A stretch of DNA of 45,103 nt from Saprospiraceae bacterium (GTDB taxonomy: Bacteria; Bacteroidota; Bacteroidia; Chitinophagales; Saprospiraceae), in NCBI GenBank assembly GCA_020628085.1, contig JAHDFQ010000016.1:1-45103 (forward strand), given 5' to 3'. The notes beneath the pieces are model-generated. The model was not told the origin of the DNA. It saw only the letters and a program-made list of their open reading frames with translations, and did not search any database. Of this stretch, positions 8,393 to 17,438 are shown piece by piece (position 1 is the first letter of the stretch; each line of letters opens with the position of its first letter). The position numbers and the translations under genes were made by a program.

Positions 8393-9172
8393 CTACTCTT
8401 TCTCCTTTACATAAATCAACTTAAAACGACCTCTTACATTTTCTCGTACCTCAATTTCAAATTTTCCAATATGGTCAATTAAAGGAGTTAGTTTTTGGAA
8501 ACCATAATTTCGAGAATCAAAATTGGGTTGCTTTTTTTGAATAGAACTTCCAACATCCCCTAAAAAAGCCCAGCCATCTTCATCTGCCACATCATTTATT
8601 GTATTAGAAATAAGTTTGACTACTTTGGGTGTTACCCGTGCAATTTGTTTGCGTTTTTTAGTTTTCTGTTTAGCGACTTTTTTAGTTGTATTGGTTTCTA
8701 AGTCCGTTTCCGTCTCTTCATCATCTTCTTTTAAAATTTCTAAATATATAAATTTATCACAAGCTACCATGAATGGATCAGGGGTCTTTTTTTCTCCAAT
8801 TCCAAATACTTTCATACCTGCTTCTCGCAAACGAGTTGCTAAACGGGTAAAATCACTATCGCTCGAAACAATACAAAAACCACCGACTTTATCAGAATAT
8901 AAAATATCCATAGCGTCAATAATCATCGCAGAATCCGTTGAGTTTTTACCTTGTGTATAGCCGTATTGCTGAATCGGGGTGATAGCGTTGGATAACAATA
9001 GTTTTTTCCATTTATTCAAATGTGGTTTTGTCCAGTCTCCATAAATTCGTTTGATAGTTGGTACACCATATTTTGTGATTTCCTCCATCATTTCTGTGAT
9101 GTAATTGGATGGAATATTATCTGCGTCAATTAAGACGGCTAATTTTATATCAGATTTGGTATCAGTATCCAT
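8393..9172 (-). CDS. NYN domain protein with C-terminal LOTUS (OST-HTH) domain
   Basis: The N-terminal NYN (PIN-like, LabA/DUF88) domain spans about residues 8-140. Its acidic metal-site residues are visible: LIDADN (D16, D18), NSTDSAMIIDAMD (D80) and SSDSDF (D105, D107). A Lys/Glu/Thr-rich linker (about 148-178) leads to a winged-helix LOTUS/OST-HTH domain (about 180-255), marked by the segments WAFLGDVGS and FDSRNYGFQKL. NYN domains are predicted or known RNases, and LOTUS domains bind RNA or partner proteins. A cytosolic RNA-processing role is therefore inferred. The ATG directly follows the stop codon of the upstream TPR/SPOR gene with no spacer, which points to co-translation in one operon. 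Confidence 0.9.
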   Translation of the reverse strand: MDTDTKSDIKLAVLIDADNIPSNYITEMMEEITKYGVPTIKRIYGDWTKPHLNKWKKLLLSNAITPIQQYGYTQGKNSTDSAMIIDAMDILYSDKVGGFCIVSSDSDFTRLATRLREAGMKVFGIGEKKTPDPFMVACDKFIYLEILKEDDEETETDLETNTTKKVAKQKTKKRKQIARVTPKVVKLISNTINDVADEDGWAFLGDVGSSIQKKQPNFDSRNYGFQKLTPLIDHIGKFEIEVRENVRGRFKLIYVKEKE

Positions 9173-11602
9173 TTAATTTTTTTTAATGTAAGTTCCGTTT
9201 TGTTCAAGCACAATATACGCACCTTTAAATCCTTTTTCTTCTGCTTTTTGACGAATAACTCGTGCTCGACCGATTTTTGTTCCTGATTTAATGAGCATGA
9301 TGGTAAAGTTACCACTTTTATAACTGGTTATTTCACCATAAATGTCCAATCCTTTACTGTTAAAATTTTCAGGGTTACTAAACGCTCCTAATCGTACAAA
9401 ATAATCATTCCCAGATTTAACCGTTGGATTAGTACTGGGTACATCAACAGGTGGTTTTGTTGTTATAACAGTTCCATCTTGCATTGTTTCATTGACAACA
9501 TAACATTTTTCATACCCCAAAGACGTAAGTCTTTTTTGAGCAGCGTTTGCCTCTGCCTTTGTCTTGAATATACCAACCCGAATCCTTCTATACGTATCAG
9601 AAGATTTATCGTAAAGATTCCCAACAGATTTTGCTTTTTTGTATTTATCTAAACTAAAATTAGCACTCATAGGAATTGCAGCAATTTGAACGCTAAAACC
9701 TTTTGTTGTCGTGGTTGGTTTTGGTGATAGAGGATCGGTAGTTGTGGTAGTTGTTTCCGTATCATTATCGTTTTTCACAACCGGTGGTGTAGTGTCCGAA
9801 ATATCTGTATCTTTTGGGTCTGGAATATTGATATTTACTGGAAACATATTAGTCACATCCAATATACTTTTATCCGTTCCTTGACCTGTAAATACTAATC
9901 GTTCTAATTCCGAATAACCAGCTTTTGAATAAGTGATATTATAGCTTTGATTTAAATCCAAAACAAGATTATAATATCCCTGAACATCTGAGCTAATCCT
10001 CTCGATCTGTCCATTCGATAATTTTTTAGCAATAATAATGACGCCCGAAAGTGGCGCTGTTGAATTTCCTTCAATGGTTCTTCCTACAAACGTTTCTTTG
10101 TTTTCTGTAGATTCTAGCCTAATTTCTATAGGCGTTATTCCGTTTTTACCCGTTGCAATTATACGTTTACTGATGGTGGAATAACCAGACTTACGAACAA
10201 CGATTTCACAATCAAAATTTCCTGATACTTGAAATCCATATTGTCCATTCTCATTGGTATTGATTATTTTTTGTCCACAACTTGAAAAATCTAGTTCTAC
10301 ATTCTGTATAGGTTTGTTGCTCGCATCAACTGTAGTAATTAAAAACTTTTCAGCTTGTTGGCTTACTTTATAAATATCTTCGGCTCCTTTCCCTCCTACT
10401 CTATTAGAAGTCAAATATCCAGTATTCACAGTTTTATCAAAAATAAATCCATAATCATCTCTTGAAGAATTGATACCCGTCCCTTGATGATAAATTTTAG
10501 ACCAATTGCCACCAATATTTTCAGCTCGAAACACATCAAATCCTCCAAAACCTTGATGCCAATTAGAAGAAAAATAAAGCGTTTCACCCGTAAAAAAAGG
10601 CGTAATTTCGTCGCCTGGTGAATTTACAGGTGCACCTAAATTCAATGGAAAAGACCATTCAGTTCCTGTTTTTTTAGAAACATAAATATCAAAACCACCC
10701 AAACCATCTGGTCGATCGGAAGCAAAATATAGCGTTTGCCCATCAGGAGAAAGCGAAGGATATGCCGTAGAATAACCACTTCCATTGTATGGAAATGCTA
10801 AGATATTTGTCCATTGACCATCGTCTTTCACCTCAGCAATATACAAACTCAATTCATGTCCGCTACTTGGAATTTGACGAATACCGTTCACAAAATTATT
10901 TCGTGTAAACGCTACCCATTTACCGTTTTCAGAAAATGAAATAGGGCCAACATTATACAGATTACTGATTTTATTTTGAAACAAAAATGAAGGGGATAAT
11001 TCTACTCCGTCTTTATCTGTTGCACTCAACAATAATTGATTCTTATCCCGATCTCCGTTGGATTCATTTGCTCTTTTTTTCCCAAAAGAAGCATACACCA
11101 ATACATCGCCAAAAAAAGCAGGAGCAAAATCACTTTTATTGGTATTGATGCTCAATGAATTGACCTGATAGGTCGAAGGTTCGTTGGCACGTTGGCTAGC
11201 GATAGCACAAGCTGCCGCATAATGCTCTCCTATAATTGGAAAGCCCTCACCATACAACAAAAACCATTTTCTGGCTTCATCATAATCGCCCAAACCCATG
11301 AGCGTTTTACCATAATTGAGCATACATTCGAACCGAAAACCTTTTTGTTGCGATGCTTTATCGTAAAACTCTTTGGCAGTTGTAAGTTGATTGAAGTAAA
11401 AGTAACAATCCCCCAATTTAGTCAAAGCCTCCACATTGGTCGGATCGTTTTGTATAACTTTATGATATAGTTTACTCGCTTCTTTGAAATCTGATAACTC
11501 AAATTGTTTATTGGCTCGATTTAAGTTCGCTTGTCCTGACAAAAAGGATGTTGATAACAAGAATAGAAAGGTACATATAATTGATTGATGGGATATTGAC
11601 AT
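9173..11602 (-). CDS. TPR-PD40-carboxypeptidase-regulatory-SPOR envelope protein (PorE-like architecture)
   Basis: The 809-residue protein has a signal peptide (residues 1-24, cut after SGQ), TPR repeats (27-120), a WD40-like PD40 propeller (about 155-415; repeats LYFASDRPDGLGGFDIY and LYFSSNWHQGFGGFDVF), two carboxypeptidase-regulatory-like beta domains (about 420-495 and 503-580), a Thr-rich linker and two SPOR domains (about 634-705 and 730-800). TPR-PD40-CarboxypepD_reg followed by OmpA-C is the layout of T9SS protein PorE. Here the peptidoglycan-binding OmpA domain is replaced by SPOR domains, which bind glycan strands lacking stem peptides. A periplasmic role tethering an envelope machine to the wall is inferred. 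It is the first gene of an operon with the NYN-LOTUS gene. Confidence 0.87.
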   Translation of the reverse strand: MSISHQSIICTFLFLLSTSFLSGQANLNRANKQFELSDFKEASKLYHKVIQNDPTNVEALTKLGDCYFYFNQLTTAKEFYDKASQQKGFRFECMLNYGKTLMGLGDYDEARKWFLLYGEGFPIIGEHYAAACAIASQRANEPSTYQVNSLSINTNKSDFAPAFFGDVLVYASFGKKRANESNGDRDKNQLLLSATDKDGVELSPSFLFQNKISNLYNVGPISFSENGKWVAFTRNNFVNGIRQIPSSGHELSLYIAEVKDDGQWTNILAFPYNGSGYSTAYPSLSPDGQTLYFASDRPDGLGGFDIYVSKKTGTEWSFPLNLGAPVNSPGDEITPFFTGETLYFSSNWHQGFGGFDVFRAENIGGNWSKIYHQGTGINSSRDDYGFIFDKTVNTGYLTSNRVGGKGAEDIYKVSQQAEKFLITTVDASNKPIQNVELDFSSCGQKIINTNENGQYGFQVSGNFDCEIVVRKSGYSTISKRIIATGKNGITPIEIRLESTENKETFVGRTIEGNSTAPLSGVIIIAKKLSNGQIERISSDVQGYYNLVLDLNQSYNITYSKAGYSELERLVFTGQGTDKSILDVTNMFPVNINIPDPKDTDISDTTPPVVKNDNDTETTTTTTDPLSPKPTTTTKGFSVQIAAIPMSANFSLDKYKKAKSVGNLYDKSSDTYRRIRVGIFKTKAEANAAQKRLTSLGYEKCYVVNETMQDGTVITTKPPVDVPSTNPTVKSGNDYFVRLGAFSNPENFNSKGLDIYGEITSYKSGNFTIMLIKSGTKIGRARVIRQKAEEKGFKGAYIVLEQNGTYIKKN

Positions 11603-11772
11603 AAGTTACTTTTACTATTTAATGCTTTTGCTGATCTATTTATTATGAACGAGGATTTCAAAATTTGGTTGTCAGAGATTTTATATCAAAAGAATATCTT
11701 AAAAAATATGTCAAAGCAGTTTTTCATGTTATATTGATGTTTAATTCATTATTAACAAAAAAACTAACCAAA

Positions 11773-13131
11773 ATGGCGAAGTCGTTCATTACCCTTTTTT
11801 TGCTTTTTTATGGTACACTTTCTTTTGCTCAAATTGAATCCTATCCATTAGCTGATTATTTCAGACCAGACTTGGAACGAAGAACAGCAAATTATACTGG
11901 AAACTTTCGATTCATAAATCAAAACAATAAGGAAATTAATACTGGTGCTGAATCTAGAACAGATATTAATTTATCAGGTAATTTATTTTTTACTAATTTT
12001 AAGAACACTCTAAGAAATCAAATAAGCTCTTCTACAAGATATGTTCTTTCATACAACTATGTTGTTGATATCGATAACAATAAAAGAAGTAGGTCATTAC
12101 TTGGTGCGAATATTACAAGGAGTTTTAATAACAAAATTTTTAAGAATGAAACTAAACATTTTTTTGAGTTTAATTATAATTTCTTTTTATCTCCATATAC
12201 TTCTATTTCTAAAAATTCATCTTCTTCTAGTGATCAGTACCTCCTATCAACTCAACTAGCTATCGAAATCCCCCTATATTGGGGAAAAGGAAGAATCGAA
12301 TTAGTCAATGACGCATGGCAAGCTGCTAATGTTCTAAAGTTTTTAAGAGATGAATCATTATTACAAAAAACAAATGTATCGCATGAAGAAATAACAAACT
12401 TTGCGGATCGTGTCTCAGAAATTCAACAGTTTAGAAATACAGATTTCCGATTAGAATCCATTGCAGAATACGAAGCATTAGTTCAGTATTTGATAGAGAA
12501 CAATCTTATTGATCCAAACGAGTACAAAACGTTTGCCATCATATTAGATGCTTGGCGATTCGAAAATTTTGAAACAAGGCGAAGTGGAAAAGAATTTAAA
12601 TATGGTATTATACCTCAATTTACTGGAACAAGGCAAGTTTTTTATGAGGAACATCTTTTCAGTTCATCAAGGTTAATCAACTATTTAGATAATCCAAGAC
12701 TTTTAGGTTCAGTTGCGTACAACTCTTATCGACCCGTCAATATGAACTGGCAAAGAGACTTTACAAATCAATTAAACATTGGAGTTGGTTTTCCGAATAG
12801 ATTCTTCACGGAATCTGACCGAAATCTAACTTTTGTGGGGCAAGTTAACGTAAGTCAAAATTTTAGATATTTACCAAACCAACGGACAAATTACGGCATT
12901 AGTATAAGTGGCAGTTATCAATATCAAAGCGCTTTGTCAAATACATTATTCCAAGATAAATTACATTCTATTTCTGCTAACATAAATGGTGAATATAACT
13001 ACTATTTTTCTCCTAGGTTAGCTTGTTCCGTGAATGCAAATATCAGTTTTGGTAGTTCTGACACACCATTCTATGATATATATAATAACCAAAACGGAAT
13101 TTTCGCTTCCATCTCCTACCGACCTTACTAA
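11773..13131 (+). CDS. Predicted outer-membrane beta-barrel protein of unknown family
   Basis: The frame is open from a TTG at 11665, but the ATG at 11773 begins a clean signal peptide (MAKSFITLFLLFYGTLSFAQ), giving 452 residues. The mature protein is made of alternating aromatic and polar strands such as FFEFNYNFFLSPYT and GISISGSYQYQS. A helical segment (about residues 145-230) interrupts them and contains the repeated Glu-rich helix FADRVSEIQQFRN. The last residues, IFASISYRPY, end in an aromatic, as barrel substrates of BamA do. I do not recognise the family. It is 18 bases upstream of the AAA+/PCRF-like gene on the same strand, so the two are probably co-transcribed. The functional link is unclear. 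Confidence 0.75.
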   Translation: MAKSFITLFLLFYGTLSFAQIESYPLADYFRPDLERRTANYTGNFRFINQNNKEINTGAESRTDINLSGNLFFTNFKNTLRNQISSSTRYVLSYNYVVDIDNNKRSRSLLGANITRSFNNKIFKNETKHFFEFNYNFFLSPYTSISKNSSSSSDQYLLSTQLAIEIPLYWGKGRIELVNDAWQAANVLKFLRDESLLQKTNVSHEEITNFADRVSEIQQFRNTDFRLESIAEYEALVQYLIENNLIDPNEYKTFAIILDAWRFENFETRRSGKEFKYGIIPQFTGTRQVFYEEHLFSSSRLINYLDNPRLLGSVAYNSYRPVNMNWQRDFTNQLNIGVGFPNRFFTESDRNLTFVGQVNVSQNFRYLPNQRTNYGISISGSYQYQSALSNTLFQDKLHSISANINGEYNYYFSPRLACSVNANISFGSSDTPFYDIYNNQNGIFASISYRPY

Positions 13132-13149
13132 AAAAAGATTGAAATCCAT

Positions 13150-16100
13150 ATGGCTTATTCTATATTTCTCCCATTTCAAACGTTCCGAATTACATTGCCC
13201 TCGGGTGATACAATGAGTTTTCCGTTGAGTGATACAACGGCTATTCGATTGAATGAAAAAGTAGGTGTTTTAGCTCGAAAATACACGAACGTGTTACAAC
13301 AATATGTATTTGATAAAGGTGCTTATGTCCGTTTATTGGATGAATATAGAAAGGGAAATTTTGAGAAAAAACAGGTGCAAGTTCCGTTCAAAGCAAGCAA
13401 GGATAAAATTACGCATCCAGCTTTTGAATTGACATTTGATTATTATTTTCAAACATTAGAAAATGGGTTTATAGCATTTATACCAACACTAGGTATAGAA
13501 GTTTGTACAAGAAATATCGTCCAACTAGAACATGAAATAATAGAAGCTATTCGGTTAGAATTTGCTCGAAATGAACGCCTCTACTCTATTCATAAATTGG
13601 TTCAAGCTATTTGGTTTGAAGAAGTTGAATTGATTGAGTCCGAGATTTCCATCAAAACGCATTCATTGTCGGAATTAGAAGTTTTAGATGAAGAAAAAAA
13701 AGAGTTTTTACTACCGAAAGTGGCATCTATCATTCAAGAAAAACAACCACAGATATATGGTCATAAAAAAACGTTGATAAAAGTTGGATCAGCTTTACAG
13801 TCCAAATTCAATAAAAATGTACTTTTGGTTGGGGCATCGGGTGTCGGGAAAACAGCATTGATACATGAAATTGCTCGAACAAAAAACCGTTTCTCTATCA
13901 AATATGACTTTTGGGAAACTACCGCTTCTACCTTAATCAAAGAACTCACCAAGGAAACAGGTTGGCAAGATAATATGGTTTATCTGTGTAAAGAACTAGC
14001 TAAAAGAGGTGATTTTCTGGTTATCAGCAATTTAATGGAATTGTTTGAAGTCGGAAAATATGAAGGCAATAGTGTTAGTATAGCAGAGTATATGAGTTCT
14101 TACATCAGTCGTGGAGAAGTACATATTTTGTCAGAATGCACACCCGAAGAATTAGCCAAAATTGAGCTGTTGCACCCATCTTTTTTATCGAGTTTTCAGG
14201 TTATAAATATAGAAGAACCTAAAAATGATTTGACCTCTATTGTTCTTAGAAAGATCAATGATATTTCAAAAGAAAGATCTATAGCTATCGACCAATCGGC
14301 AGTTGAAGAAACCATTCGATTGAATAAACGCTTTACACCTTATGCTGGTTTTCCTGGCAAACCCATTCGATTTTTGGAAAATATTTTATCCAATTTTTCA
14401 ACTCAACTCAATCATACACACCCGACTATTACGAAGTCAGATATTATTCATCAATTTTGCGAGGAGACTGGTATTCCGCCCTTTATGATTGATCCAAGTA
14501 TTTCGATGGACACTCAAAAGGTAACTGATTTTTTTGAATCGAATGTATTTGGGCAACAATCAGGTGTCAATTCTGTAGTCGATATGCTATCAGCAGTCAA
14601 AACTGCTTTGACACGGACTGGAAAACCTATTTCTTCCTTTCTCTTTGTAGGTCCAACAGGTGTCGGAAAAACTGAAATGGCTAAAGTTTTAGCTCAGTTT
14701 ATGTTTGGTAGCCGAGATCGAATGATCCGATTTGATATGAGTGAGTACTCCACGCCTTATGCTGTGATGAGTTTAACAGGAACAGGTTATCATAAAAATG
14801 GAAAGTTAACCTCCGCCATTCGACGTGAGCCTTTTTGTGTATTATTATTTGATGAAATTGAAAAAGCAGACGCTAGTTTTTATGATGTATTACTACAACT
14901 ATTAAGTGAAGGACGGTTGACCGACAGCAAAGGAAAGTTAGTCAATTTTTGTAGTACGATTATTATTATGACATCCAATATTGGCGCAAGCCGAAGTCAG
15001 CAGCAGTCACTACAGGTTGGAAAAAAGACTAGCACTACCGAAATGGCAGCTTATTATCAAACTGCTGTTGAACAACATTTTCGACCCGAATTATTCAATC
15101 GGATTGATAAAATTGTCTCTTTTTTATCGTTATCAAATAATGTTATACGTAAGGTTGTCGAACGAGAAATTGAACTATTTTGTCAACGTGAAGGCATAAG
15201 ATATCGAAATATTAACTTACAAGTAGAAAACTCCGTTCATGACTATTTTGCAAAAAAAAGTAAAAACTCAAAGTATGGCGCTCGGTTTTTGCAGCGACAA
15301 TTACGGGAAGAATTATTTATTCCATTATCAAAACGACTCAATATCGAGGATTTTGACGATCAATTAGATATCGTTATTTCGCTGAAAAATGAAACGATTC
15401 AAATGGAGATTATTGCAAATCCTTTAGGTTTTGATATGCTATTGGAAACGCTGAGTCATAATAATTTGAGCGAATATGCTAGTGATTTACGTCGGAATAT
15501 AGCTAGATTGATCGAAGGTTATTTTTACGTTAGTGTTTGTAGTGCGATAGAAATTTTAGAATTAGAAAAACGAAAAGATAAAGCTGCTTTTTGGGAAAAG
15601 AAAGAAAAGGCACAACGCTACACCCATCTACTACAAACGCAGCAGGATGTCTTGGATTTAAAAACCCAGATCGAAGCGATTGAACACAAGATGGCTTTAG
15701 CTTGTCTTGGAAGTCAAGCGTTTAAACCAGAATGGGAGCAAGAAATCAAAGATTGGATCAAAATTTTTAATGACAAAAAAGTAGATTGGTATGCTCGACA
15801 AGAACCGAAAATCAATCTTTGCCGATTTAATATTTATGGTTTACATAGCCACGAATTAATCAATATTTATTTAGATATATTCAAGCGAAAAGGGTATCAG
15901 GTTACGGGTAACGTTTATTGGTTTAATAAAGATCATTTTAATGAATTGGTGCCTCATGAACAAACAGAAAAATGGATTCCTAGATCGACCTATAAAACCA
16001 GTATTTGGACAGAACATTGGAAAGATCTCAAGCCGGAAGATCAATTGATTGCCGTTGAGTGGCTCATCATGGGTAAGGCAGCTAAATTATTTTTAAAAGA

Positions 16101-16371
16101 TGAAATTGGAATACAAGAATGGACAGATGAAGATGGAATTAAACAATATTTTAAAATTCAGTTAGCCGATCAACCTGAGGATATCCCAAATACTATTCAT
16201 CGAAAAAACTACTTCAAGAATGTTTCTATTCGTAGAAAAGTCCATCCAAATACCATCAACGATACGATATATGATTTGAAAAATCAAACGTATAAAAATA
16301 ATATAGCTGATTTAATATTTGAACAAATGGAAACTCGTTTTAGATTAGCTATTGATAGGGCATTGATTTAG
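13150..16371 (+). CDS. ClpA/B-like double AAA+ ATPase with release-factor PCRF-like C-terminal region
   Basis: The protein has 1073 residues. The N-terminal region (1-200) is not a Clp_N repeat and is unfamiliar. D1 (about 200-420) has Walker A GASGVGKT (228-235), but the Walker B position reads FLVISNL, without Asp-Glu, and the arginine-finger position reads FLSSFQ instead of LERRFQ. D2 (about 465-760) looks active: GPTGVGKT (501-508), LLFDEIEK (D568, E569), sensor-1 TSN (608-610), FRPELFNRID (arginine finger R651), sensor-2 YGAR and a pore Tyr near 547. After D2, residues 800-1030 resemble the N-terminal and PCRF parts of RF2. FWEKKEKAQ recalls FWDDxxxAQ, and IYLDIFKRKGYQV and GKAAKLFLKDEIGIQ match the PCRF core. 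There is no GGQ. An unfoldase or disaggregase directed by an RF-like adaptor domain is inferred. Confidence 0.88.
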   Translation: MAYSIFLPFQTFRITLPSGDTMSFPLSDTTAIRLNEKVGVLARKYTNVLQQYVFDKGAYVRLLDEYRKGNFEKKQVQVPFKASKDKITHPAFELTFDYYFQTLENGFIAFIPTLGIEVCTRNIVQLEHEIIEAIRLEFARNERLYSIHKLVQAIWFEEVELIESEISIKTHSLSELEVLDEEKKEFLLPKVASIIQEKQPQIYGHKKTLIKVGSALQSKFNKNVLLVGASGVGKTALIHEIARTKNRFSIKYDFWETTASTLIKELTKETGWQDNMVYLCKELAKRGDFLVISNLMELFEVGKYEGNSVSIAEYMSSYISRGEVHILSECTPEELAKIELLHPSFLSSFQVINIEEPKNDLTSIVLRKINDISKERSIAIDQSAVEETIRLNKRFTPYAGFPGKPIRFLENILSNFSTQLNHTHPTITKSDIIHQFCEETGIPPFMIDPSISMDTQKVTDFFESNVFGQQSGVNSVVDMLSAVKTALTRTGKPISSFLFVGPTGVGKTEMAKVLAQFMFGSRDRMIRFDMSEYSTPYAVMSLTGTGYHKNGKLTSAIRREPFCVLLFDEIEKADASFYDVLLQLLSEGRLTDSKGKLVNFCSTIIIMTSNIGASRSQQQSLQVGKKTSTTEMAAYYQTAVEQHFRPELFNRIDKIVSFLSLSNNVIRKVVEREIELFCQREGIRYRNINLQVENSVHDYFAKKSKNSKYGARFLQRQLREELFIPLSKRLNIEDFDDQLDIVISLKNETIQMEIIANPLGFDMLLETLSHNNLSEYASDLRRNIARLIEGYFYVSVCSAIEILELEKRKDKAAFWEKKEKAQRYTHLLQTQQDVLDLKTQIEAIEHKMALACLGSQAFKPEWEQEIKDWIKIFNDKKVDWYARQEPKINLCRFNIYGLHSHELINIYLDIFKRKGYQVTGNVYWFNKDHFNELVPHEQTEKWIPRSTYKTSIWTEHWKDLKPEDQLIAVEWLIMGKAAKLFLKDEIGIQEWTDEDGIKQYFKIQLADQPEDIPNTIHRKNYFKNVSIRRKVHPNTINDTIYDLKNQTYKNNIADLIFEQMETRFRLAIDRALI

Positions 16372-16379
16372 AATACACT

Positions 16380-17033
16380 TTAATTTTTAGAACTTCTAAA
16401 AATCATCCGAATGTTAAAAATCAATAATACGACTGCTATTGCCAACCAAATATACATCCAAACGACAGCAGGTGGAAAGACAAATAATTCGGCATAAGCA
16501 TTCAAATCTGATCGTGGGCCAACATTGAAATCTTGGATGATGTATAGAATACTGGTCAAACCTAAAAACATCAATACGTCAGAAGCAAATCTGGTTTTAT
16601 TCGCAATTAAGAATAAAATGATGGCAAAGCCAATCAGTAAACCCGTTGTAAATAATGAATTGAACCAAAACAAGGCTGAAATCACCATCGTACTTGCCAA
16701 GATATACAGCGTTGCATTTGCACCTTTTTCAAACTTTGAAGCAATATACAATAGAATATTTCCAAAAATAGCCGATCCAATGTAACCACCTAAAAGAATA
16801 ATAGCTCGATTTCCACCCCGAGTCACCGTATAACCACTGCCGTCTGAGTTGACTTGAAGATTCATCACATCACCGCCCGTGATTAATGCTCCAAAAGCAT
16901 GACCAAATTCGTGTAAAAATGTGATTAACAATCGAACTGGATACATAATCATCCGACCCGTTTCGCCACCTAAATAGGTCAAACCAAGATATAAGCCGAG
17001 CGCAATGAATATTCTGATAAGTGTTTTTTGCAT
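16380..17033 (-). CDS. M50-like integral-membrane metallopeptidase
   Basis: The 217-residue protein has about six hydrophobic segments. The first amphipathic/membrane stretch is followed by LLITFLHEFGHAFGALITGG, which contains the zinc motif HExxH (HEFGH) inside a hydrophobic helix, as in site-2-protease-like M50 and M50B enzymes. A conserved-looking GGYIGSAIFGN lies in the next helix. This suggests an intramembrane zinc peptidase, but the usual late NPDG-type motif is not obvious and the substrate is unknown. It is convergent with the AAA+ gene, 8 bases apart. The stop region overlaps an AT-rich palindrome at 16383-16403. Confidence 0.8.
   Translation of the reverse strand: MQKTLIRIFIALGLYLGLTYLGGETGRMIMYPVRLLITFLHEFGHAFGALITGGDVMNLQVNSDGSGYTVTRGGNRAIILLGGYIGSAIFGNILLYIASKFEKGANATLYILASTMVISALFWFNSLFTTGLLIGFAIILFLIANKTRFASDVLMFLGLTSILYIIQDFNVGPRSDLNAYAELFVFPPAVVWMYIWLAIAVVLLIFNIRMIFRSSKN
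16383..16403. repeat. AT-rich palindrome at the 3' end of the M50 gene
   Basis: ATTTTTAGAA, a central C, then TTCTAAAAAT form a perfect 10-bp stem between two convergent genes. The stem overlaps the last codons of the minus-strand gene. The loop is one base, so folding is imperfect at the tip. It may help termination in both directions. Confidence 0.4.
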
Positions 17034-17098
17034 AATCGAGGTTTTACTGATGTATTACAATATCATAAATAACGCATAATATCTAACTTTATTAGCTG

Positions 17099-17398
17099 CT
17101 ACATTCCATCTTGAGATTTTCTAACTCTTGCATTGGCTACCTCAAACTCATTGGCAATAGAAATGGGGGAAAATCCCCAGCCTTTAAGTCCATTATGCCA
17201 TTTAATCGTGCCATTGTGTCGATCTAAACAAAACAAATGTCCTGCACAACCAGCATAAATAACGTCTTTTTCTACTAAAAGTGTCACATCACCGTGTACC
17301 TTATGAGCAGCTTTAAGTCGGGTTTTCCATTTAATATTACCAGATAAAGGATTGATCGCTGCTACCCTTCCCGCACTTGCAATTATGATGTAGTCCAT
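17099..17398 (-). CDS. Small PQQ-like beta-propeller repeat protein
   Basis: The 99-residue protein is built from about two propeller blades with the characteristic pattern: VAAINPLSGNIKWK, then VIYAGCAGHLFCLDRHNGTIKW. There is no signal peptide and no membrane segment. A full PQQ-type propeller has six to eight blades, but stand-alone proteins of about 100 residues with this layout exist, so it need not be a fragment. The function is unknown. A cytosolic binding or oligomerising role is only a guess. The ATG is unambiguous. Neighbours on the same strand are the small DUF4177-like gene upstream and the M50 gene downstream. Confidence 0.75.
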   Translation of the reverse strand: MDYIIIASAGRVAAINPLSGNIKWKTRLKAAHKVHGDVTLLVEKDVIYAGCAGHLFCLDRHNGTIKWHNGLKGWGFSPISIANEFEVANARVRKSQDGM

Positions 17399-17438
17399 AC
17401 CGTAATGTTTTAGATTAAAAAATTAGAATATTGCCTCT

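Noticed and set aside
13150-16371. Assignment as ordinary ClpB, ClpC or T6SS ClpV
   Set aside because: The N-terminus is not Clp_N, D1 lacks catalytic residues, the C-terminal 270 residues are extra, and no T6SS genes are nearby.
17099-17398. PQQ-like gene as a truncated pseudogene
   Set aside because: The frame is clean with an ATG and stop, and stand-alone proteins of about this size and layout are known, so truncation is not required.
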